Positions 53,412 through 58,874 of a stretch of 58,874 nucleotides of DNA are shown here, in pieces. Below the pieces are notes generated by a model. It saw only the letters and a list, made by a program, of their open reading frames with translations. It did not search any database and was not told the DNA's origin. Position numbers and translations under genes: made by a program. Location: NCBI GenBank assembly GCA_002837415.1, contig PJCV01000010.1, forward strand, positions 1 to 58,874. The letters are read 5' to 3'. Position 1 is the first letter of the stretch; each line of letters starts with the position of its first letter. This stretch comes from Actinomycetales bacterium SN12. GTDB lineage: Bacteria > Actinomycetota > Actinomycetes > Actinomycetales > Microbacteriaceae.

Positions 53412-53567
53412 CTACTCGACAGCGCCGTTCGCGCTCTTCGCGGCGGGGCGGCGCAAACGCTTCGGATCGACAAACGCTGCTGCAGCCGCGATTCCGGCGA
53501 TGACGGTGAAGGCCAACGACGCCCAGGCTGCGACATCCCCCATCCCCGATAACTGCATGTCAGTCAT
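53412..53567 (-). CDS. 51-residue single-pass membrane micro-protein
   Basis: The frame encodes MTDMQLSGMGD, one hydrophobic segment (about residues 12-31, VAAWASLAFTVIAGIAAAAA), then a basic tail VDPKRLRRPAAKSANGAVE ending in TAG. ATG 53567 overlaps the last 8 bases of the restriction-modification gene in another frame; a second in-frame ATG at 53558 lies just after that stop. The positive tail suggests the C-terminus faces the cytoplasm. I do not recognise a family. The overlap implies translational coupling to the large enzyme. It is too short to be sure it is expressed. Confidence 0.5.
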   Translation of the reverse strand: MTDMQLSGMGDVAAWASLAFTVIAGIAAAAAFVDPKRLRRPAAKSANGAVE

Positions 53568-56500
53568 TCGAGGTTTGCGTCGATCCAGGCTCGATGACCT
53601 CGAACTCCGGCAGCTCCGCGATCAGTCGCTGGGTCTCGAGACTCACAGTGACGAGCGAACGGATGAGCTCGACGACGTACCGCGGGTTCTCGTGTTCGCG
53701 GAGCCACGCGTTCGGATCGTTGACGATGCCGGAGGCCTTATCGACCTTCACCTGGTAGCGGTCGATCACCCACTCCAGCGGGCTGCGGCCGCCGACCTTG
53801 TACAGCGCCTCATCCTCGGGGATGCCGGTGATCGTGAGATGCGAGTTGTACCGGATGCCCGTGTGATCCTTCCGCGAGATCCACGAGAGCTTCTCGATGC
53901 GGTAGCGCTCATAGGGATCGTGGGGAGCGGTGAGCGATATCTCCTCACCGAGCGGATGCTGCGAGACAGACTCGTAGTCGACATGCAGGTCAGCGAGGGC
54001 ACGGCCGATCCGCGCGTACTCGGCGAAGCCCTTGACCTGGGGGATCCGCGGCAGCATCTTCTGCAGGTCGGCGGCGTACGTCTCGCGATACGTAGGGTGA
54101 TGCAGCAGCGCATAGATGCCGTAGAAGATGTCGTCCTTCGTGACGGCTTCGCCGTGGACCTTGCGGTACGCGTCAAGGGTCGCGTCGGTGATGTTGTCGA
54201 CGCGTCGGTATCCGTCGACGATCTCGTCGGAATCGGATGCCGCGAGCGCCTCTAGATCGATGGCGCCATCGGGTGCGGATGCTGGTTCCCAGGTGTAACG
54301 AGGGAAGACCTGAGTGGCTCCGTTGAAGTCCAGGCTGGGCAACGAGTCGAGCGCCACGGGTGGCGTGTCGACGCGCGCATCCGTACTCACGCCAATTGCC
54401 ACGTTCTGATGAGCCGGCGTGGGCCAGATCTTCGCTATCTGGGCTGGCCGGTGATTCAGCTGCCCGGTCGGGTCGAAGTACACTCGGTTTTTCGTAAAGG
54501 GTCGGTAGACGGCAAGGCGGTAGCCCGATTCGTCTACCTCAATCGGCTTGTTCCTCTTTAGGCGAGCCATCGTCGAACTCGGCCAGGCGCCCTTCGAGGG
54601 ATCCAAATCTAGAAGGGCCTCGGGGTGCGCGTCGCCGAGCGCGTGCACCCGCTCTCGTTCAGCATTGAAATGGTTCGCATGTCTGGCAACGTTGGCGCTT
54701 AGCTCAGCTGCACTGAAGTTGTAGACCCACGCATCCCGATTGGTTGAGAGTCCATTCGAGAACTCTCGGAAAACCCCTGCAGTCGTCGGAAGACCCTTGG
54801 TGGCCTTCTCTCCGATCGGGCAGAAGCCGCCGAATCGCTCGTCGCGCTGATTGATCCAGTCGCCGGCGCTATTCGGCACGATCAGCGAGAAAGCGGTGCC
54901 GATGACCGAAGCTTCTGCACCGATCTTATCGAGCTTCTCCTCGCGGCTGAGGTAGTCGCCGACGTCCGCATAGTGCACGCGCGCAGGGCCGCTGTGGCTC
55001 GGATCCTTTACGAGGATGGTGATTGCAATTCCAGCTTGGCTTCCTGCGCCGAAGATCTGCCCGCCTTCACGGTCCCAGTCCTTCTTCCGCATGTTGCCTT
55101 TGAGGTTGTAGACGATCACGTCAGAGAACTCATTCGCCAACGTCAGACGCACGCCGGATGCAGTGGCTCCGTCAATGAAGCCAGAGTTCGACACGAAAGC
55201 GAGCACACCGTGTTCACCTAGCCGATCGGTTGCCCAGCGCAGCGCCCTGTAGTACGAGTCATAAAGACCGTTCTTGTTCGAAGCGCTCGAACGTTTTGCG
55301 AAGGTTTCAGAGATCCGCGCGTCCGTGATCCGATACTTGGCGTTCTGCACACCATCGTTCGCGCTCGATTGCCCGGTTCGGTACGGCGGGTTCATCACGA
55401 TCACGTCGAACTTCGTCGACCGCTGCTTCTCGAGCCTCGCCGTGTTCTCAGGGAAGACTCCCCCGGCGAGTTGGCTGTCCCGCTCATCCATTGCGAAGGT
55501 GTCGGTCAGCGAGATGCCTTCGAACCCTCCCGAAGCCGGCTCGATCCCGTGTTCCGCGCACAGCTCGCGGTACACGCTCTCGATGTTGACGGCCGCGATG
55601 TAGTAGCTGAGCAGCACGATCTCGTTGGCGAACAGCTCCTGGGTGTACTTACGGGTGAGGTCCTCCGGCTTGATCAGCCCGGTCTGCATCAGGCGGGTCA
55701 GGAAGGTTCCGGTGCCGACGAACGGCTCGAGGATGTTCACCCCTTCATCCGACAGGCGCTTGCCGAAGTGCTGGTGCAGCACGGCATCCGCCGACCGCAG
55801 GATGTAATCGACCACTTCGACGGGCGTGAAGACGATGCCCATCCGGTCGGCGAGCAGCGGGAACGCCTTGGTGAAGAACTTGTCGTACAGCGTGACGAGC
55901 ATCTGCTGCTTCGCGCGCATGCTGTCGAGCCCGCGGATCTTCTCGGTGATCCGGCTGTAGAACACGTCTAGCGGTTCCCGCTCACGCGCGAACGCGCTGT
56001 TCTCGTCGAAGGTCGCGAGCACCTGCTCCATCGCCGTCGACACCGGGTTGTCCTGCGTGAACGATCCCTCGGGGAACATCGCCTCGAAGACCGGCTTGGT
56101 GATGAGGTGCTGCGCCAGCAGCTCGATGGCCTCCGCCTCGACGACGTCGGGGTTGACCGTGGCGCGAAGCGCCTTCACGAAGCCGTCGAACGGCGTGCGG
56201 TCGGCACCGGCAGCGTTCACATGTGCGGTGATCAGCGCGATGAAGCGCTGCGCGATCAGGGCGATGTCGCCGGCCCAGTCGTCCCAGTACATGCGGTCGC
56301 CGACCTTGGCGACGAGCTTCGCGTAGACCGAGTCCTTCCAGGCATCCGCCGTCGACGTCAGTCCCGGCAGCGTCGGCGCGAGATGCGACGGGCCGTCGGA
56401 AGTGCTGGCTCCCGGGCTGTCACTCGGATCGCTTTCCGAGTCGAAGGCCGACCCCTGCCTCTTCTTCTGCGAGGTCAGAGGCACGTGCTCGATGACCACC

Positions 56501-58512
56501 TGCTCGGGTAGCTTCCCTGTGAACGCGGCCTGGTTGATCGCCGCGTCCAGTCGCTCATCGTGCGCGCGCAGCGCCTGCAGCACCTGCCAGACGACCTTGT
56601 AGCGCTCGTTGTCGTTCAGCGCCTCCTCCGGCGCGACACCTGCCGGGATGGCGATCGGCAGCACGATGTACCCGAGCCGCTTGCCCTCGGCGCGACGCAT
56701 CACACGGCCGACGGCCTGCACGACATCGACCTGGCTCTTGCGTGGGCTGAGGAACAGCACGGCGTCAAGACTCGGAACGTCGACGCCCTCGCTCAGGCAC
56801 CGTGCGTTCGTCAGCACACGGGCCACCGGACGCCCGTACTGGTCCTCTTCCGGAGCGGCCTTCAGCCAGTCGAGCAGCTCTCCACGACGCGTGGCGTTCA
56901 TCGTGCCGTCGACGTGCTCGGCCTCTACCGTCAGGTCGTCGGTGTCATCGTCGTTCTCGATGTTCGAGAGATGACCTTCGACCAGCGCGGTGAAGTCACC
57001 CGCGACTCCGACGGAGGTCTTGATGTCCTTCGCGAACGCGACGGCGCGGCGCATGGGCGCGGCGTCGGTGCCGAATCCCTCCGCGATCGCCCCCGCGTTG
57101 CGCTTGGCGAGGGCGTTCCAGCACCCGATGAGTTTGGCGACATCGGTGACCGCGAGCTCCCGCCCTCCCTGGGCGAGCTCCTGCTGCAGCGACTCGACGA
57201 TCTCGTCTTCGCTGATGCCCAGCACGACGACCTTGTAGTCGGTGAGCAGTCCGCTGCGCACAGCCTCGTCGAAGCCGATGCGGTAGAGCACCTTGCCGAA
57301 GAGCTCCTCGTCGTCCATCGAGACGAGCTCGGCCGATTTCTGCGAGGCGGCGTTCTTGACCTCGGGCGCGAAGATGCGCGGCGTGGCGGTCATGTAGACG
57401 CGGGCGGATGCCGGGATCACGGCGTTGTCGTGCACCTTGACGAAGTGCGACTCATCCTCGTTCGCGAGGGTCACCCCGGTCGTGCGGTGTGCCTCGTCGC
57501 AGATGACGAGGTCGAATGTGTCACCGCGGAGGCGCTGCGCCTCGGCCACGGCCTCGATCGACTGGTAGGTCGAGAAGACGACGGTGAGCCCCTCGTGCTC
57601 CTCGTCGACATCGCCGAGCAGACGGGCGAGTGTCGGGCCGTCGGTCGTCGCGGGCGCGCCGAGGTCCTCCATCATGACGCTGGTCAGGTCGTCGTTCTTC
57701 CGACGTCCGATGTTCGAGTCGGACCCGACGGCGAATGCCCGGAAGCCCATCTCGGGATCGCGCTCGCGCGACCACTCCTCCAGCGACTGCTGCAGCAGCG
57801 CGAGCGAGGGGACCATGAACAGGACGGTCGCCGCGCCTCCGGCGACCTCGTTCGTCCAGCGCTCGGCGAGCTTGAGTGCGGTGAACGTCTTGCCCGTGCC
57901 GCAGGCCATGATGAGCTTGCCGCGGTCCTGTCCGCTGCCCGGGGCGAGCCCCTCCATCACCGCGAGCACGGCCTCGTGCTGGTGAGCGCGCAGCGTCTTC
58001 AGCGCGTGCCTCTCAGGTGCCACCTCGGGCTTGAGCAGCTCGTACGTCGACCAGTCGATGGCGCTGTGGCGGAGCTCGGCGAGTGAGACGCGCCGCACCG
58101 GCTTCGTGCGGTTCTTCAGCGCCTCCTCGGCGTTCGTCGACCATGGCGCGCTGGTCGTGTCGATGACCAGGCCTTCGGTGAACGGGTCCTTGCCCATCGC
58201 CTCGAAGAAAGAGTCCAGGTCGCCCTTCTGCATCCGATGGGTCTCGGCGAAGAACTTCACCTGCACGGCCAGCAGGCCGCCGCCCTGGATCTCCGCGACG
58301 AGGTCGATCCCGGTGTCGGGCCTGTTGCCCCGCCCCGGCCAGTCCTTCCACAGCCAGACCGCGCCGAGCTGATCCGCCCAGAGCGGCTCGACGGTCAGAT
58401 AGTGACGAGCCAGCTGCTCCAGGTAGCTGCCTGCCATCCGCTTGCTGTCTGCCAGACCACGGAATTCGACGAGCAGCGCGTCGAGCGCATCGGCATTGGG
58501 CGCGCCGGCCAT
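53560..58512 (-). CDS. Single-chain type ISP-like restriction-modification enzyme
   Basis: The 1,650-residue protein joins all activities of a restriction system. Positions are approximate: an Mrr-like nuclease with DTGID and QVK (68-88), a helicase with Walker A ACGTGKT (205-211), DEAH (341-344) and QAVGRVMRR (601-609), a linker, and an N6-adenine methylase with EPFVGTGTF (931-939) and NPPY (1043-1046). A long C-terminal target-recognition region follows. This order is that of type ISP enzymes such as LlaBIII. ATG 58512 follows GGAGG and is preferred over GTG 58518. The span 54.4-55.4 kb has lower GC than its surroundings, suggesting acquired specificity DNA. An XRE gene is divergent. Confidence 0.92.
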   Translation of the reverse strand: MAGAPNADALDALLVEFRGLADSKRMAGSYLEQLARHYLTVEPLWADQLGAVWLWKDWPGRGNRPDTGIDLVAEIQGGGLLAVQVKFFAETHRMQKGDLDSFFEAMGKDPFTEGLVIDTTSAPWSTNAEEALKNRTKPVRRVSLAELRHSAIDWSTYELLKPEVAPERHALKTLRAHQHEAVLAVMEGLAPGSGQDRGKLIMACGTGKTFTALKLAERWTNEVAGGAATVLFMVPSLALLQQSLEEWSRERDPEMGFRAFAVGSDSNIGRRKNDDLTSVMMEDLGAPATTDGPTLARLLGDVDEEHEGLTVVFSTYQSIEAVAEAQRLRGDTFDLVICDEAHRTTGVTLANEDESHFVKVHDNAVIPASARVYMTATPRIFAPEVKNAASQKSAELVSMDDEELFGKVLYRIGFDEAVRSGLLTDYKVVVLGISEDEIVESLQQELAQGGRELAVTDVAKLIGCWNALAKRNAGAIAEGFGTDAAPMRRAVAFAKDIKTSVGVAGDFTALVEGHLSNIENDDDTDDLTVEAEHVDGTMNATRRGELLDWLKAAPEEDQYGRPVARVLTNARCLSEGVDVPSLDAVLFLSPRKSQVDVVQAVGRVMRRAEGKRLGYIVLPIAIPAGVAPEEALNDNERYKVVWQVLQALRAHDERLDAAINQAAFTGKLPEQVVIEHVPLTSQKKRQGSAFDSESDPSDSPGASTSDGPSHLAPTLPGLTSTADAWKDSVYAKLVAKVGDRMYWDDWAGDIALIAQRFIALITAHVNAAGADRTPFDGFVKALRATVNPDVVEAEAIELLAQHLITKPVFEAMFPEGSFTQDNPVSTAMEQVLATFDENSAFAREREPLDVFYSRITEKIRGLDSMRAKQQMLVTLYDKFFTKAFPLLADRMGIVFTPVEVVDYILRSADAVLHQHFGKRLSDEGVNILEPFVGTGTFLTRLMQTGLIKPEDLTRKYTQELFANEIVLLSYYIAAVNIESVYRELCAEHGIEPASGGFEGISLTDTFAMDERDSQLAGGVFPENTARLEKQRSTKFDVIVMNPPYRTGQSSANDGVQNAKYRITDARISETFAKRSSASNKNGLYDSYYRALRWATDRLGEHGVLAFVSNSGFIDGATASGVRLTLANEFSDVIVYNLKGNMRKKDWDREGGQIFGAGSQAGIAITILVKDPSHSGPARVHYADVGDYLSREEKLDKIGAEASVIGTAFSLIVPNSAGDWINQRDERFGGFCPIGEKATKGLPTTAGVFREFSNGLSTNRDAWVYNFSAAELSANVARHANHFNAERERVHALGDAHPEALLDLDPSKGAWPSSTMARLKRNKPIEVDESGYRLAVYRPFTKNRVYFDPTGQLNHRPAQIAKIWPTPAHQNVAIGVSTDARVDTPPVALDSLPSLDFNGATQVFPRYTWEPASAPDGAIDLEALAASDSDEIVDGYRRVDNITDATLDAYRKVHGEAVTKDDIFYGIYALLHHPTYRETYAADLQKMLPRIPQVKGFAEYARIGRALADLHVDYESVSQHPLGEEISLTAPHDPYERYRIEKLSWISRKDHTGIRYNSHLTITGIPEDEALYKVGGRSPLEWVIDRYQVKVDKASGIVNDPNAWLREHENPRYVVELIRSLVTVSLETQRLIAELPEFEVIEPGSTQTSND

Positions 58513-58527
58513 CTGCACCTCCAGGGC

Positions 58528-58571
58528 GTCAACCCCGGATCGGTACTTGTACCCGGGTGCGTTAACCCTGG
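58528..58571. promoter_or_regulatory. Candidate operator between the restriction gene and its XRE regulator
   Basis: GTCAACCCCGG (58528-58538) recurs as GTTAACCCTGG (58561-58571), a direct repeat starting 33 bases apart with two transitions. Between them GGTAC and GTACC (58542-58553) form a palindrome around TT. The group fills the 91-base gap between the divergent starts, so both promoters would be covered. It resembles the controller-protein boxes of restriction systems in arrangement; the binder is inferred to be the XRE protein. Confidence 0.5.
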
Positions 58572-58603
58572 CACAAGATCGGGTGTGCCGAGACGCTGGT
58601 CAG

Positions 58604-58874
58604 GTGCCCCGCGTCCCCTCCCCTGCCGCCGCTCGAATCGGCGAACTGATCGCGGACGAACGCAGGCGCCGAGGCATCACGCAGGACGAACTCGCGGTGC
58701 TCACCCAGATCGACTCGTCGAATATCCGCGGCTATGAGAAGGGCCGCGCGCTGATGGGCATCCCGACGCTGGTTCGCATCGCAGAGGCGTTGAAAGTCGA
58801 GCCCGGGATGCTGCTGGACGGGGTCACCGCGGAGATGTTCGCCCTGTCTGCGGAAGATGGGCGACGGCGGGCGT
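58604..58874 (+). CDS. XRE-family regulator, cut by the window end
   Basis: At least 90 residues are open to the window edge with no stop. The HTH domain is clear: ARIGELIADERRRRGITQDE, then LTQIDSSNIRGYEKGRALMG and PTLVRIAEALKVEPGMLLDG. GTG 58604 is the likely start; GTG 58583 is an in-frame alternative, and neither has a strong ribosome binding site. Being divergent from the restriction-modification gene it probably controls it, but the missing C-terminus could carry another domain. Confidence 0.75.
   Translation, partial: MPRVPSPAAARIGELIADERRRRGITQDELAVLTQIDSSNIRGYEKGRALMGIPTLVRIAEALKVEPGMLLDGVTAEMFALSAEDGRRRA

Noticed and set aside
56560..58086. A 508-codon open frame opposite the restriction helicase
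   Set aside because: Helicase motifs on the minus strand are complete; the plus frame is a GC-bias artefact.
53560..58512. Locus as a multi-subunit type I or type III system
   Set aside because: All activities are in one chain and no separate hsdS or mod gene is present.

Overview
This is a contiguous piece of a high-GC actinobacterial chromosome, most likely a Microbacteriaceae and probably Microbacterium-like. The evidence is very GC-rich coding sequence, operons joined by ATGA or GTGA overlaps, an actinobacterial ClpC, a tRNA-Ser without an encoded CCA end, and dispersed palindromic repeats of a kind I associate with this group. The genus is an inference from style; no marker gene fixes it.

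Layout. 0-6 kb: a GCS2-type glutamate-cysteine ligase divergent from a tryptophan-to-anthranilate operon (kynA, an amidohydrolase, kynU, a PaaX-type regulator), then a membrane-anchored DsbA-like protein. 6-13 kb: housekeeping and accessory genes, namely an FBP-domain zinc protein, a Cys/Met-rich cytosolic copper-storage protein, a DHA2-type MFS exporter, a nitroreductase, an endonuclease/exonuclease/phosphatase-fold enzyme and small membrane proteins. 14-17 kb: a tightly coupled SRPBCC / phytoene-desaturase-like FAD enzyme / SDR operon of unknown product. 17-19.6 kb: a DUF2231 membrane protein and a three-gene envelope or stress set (coiled-coil membrane protein, holin-superfamily membrane protein, DUF3618 protein). 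19.6-24.8 kb: YaeQ, a membrane-anchored DUF1524/Excalibur nuclease, tRNA-Ser(CGA), a MetE-like protein, a candidate Fe(II)/2-oxoglutarate oxygenase and a COG2345 regulator.

24.9-41.4 kb is one molybdenum and nitrate-respiration island: MogA/MoaB, MoaE, MoaD, MobA, MoaC, MoeA and MoeB/MoeZ for molybdopterin; an HTH-Mop regulator with modABC for molybdate uptake; narGHJI for the membrane nitrate reductase; and narK for nitrate/nitrite transport. Cofactor, metal supply, enzyme and substrate import therefore sit together. moaA is not in the window.

41.4-51.8 kb: an unusual cytochrome P450, RadA, an SseB-family protein, a secreted-domain protein, a GNAT enzyme, a MarR/SDR pair, ClpC, and a DUF2975/XRE membrane-regulator operon. 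51.8-58.9 kb: a DUF222-HNH endonuclease and a defence locus with a single-chain 1,650-residue restriction-modification enzyme (nuclease, DEAH helicase, N6-adenine methylase, specificity region). That enzyme is followed by an overlapping 51-codon membrane micro-ORF and is divergent from an XRE regulator cut by the window edge.

Several palindromic repeat families are scattered through the window. Some lie in pairs between genes, and some are absorbed into coding sequence.
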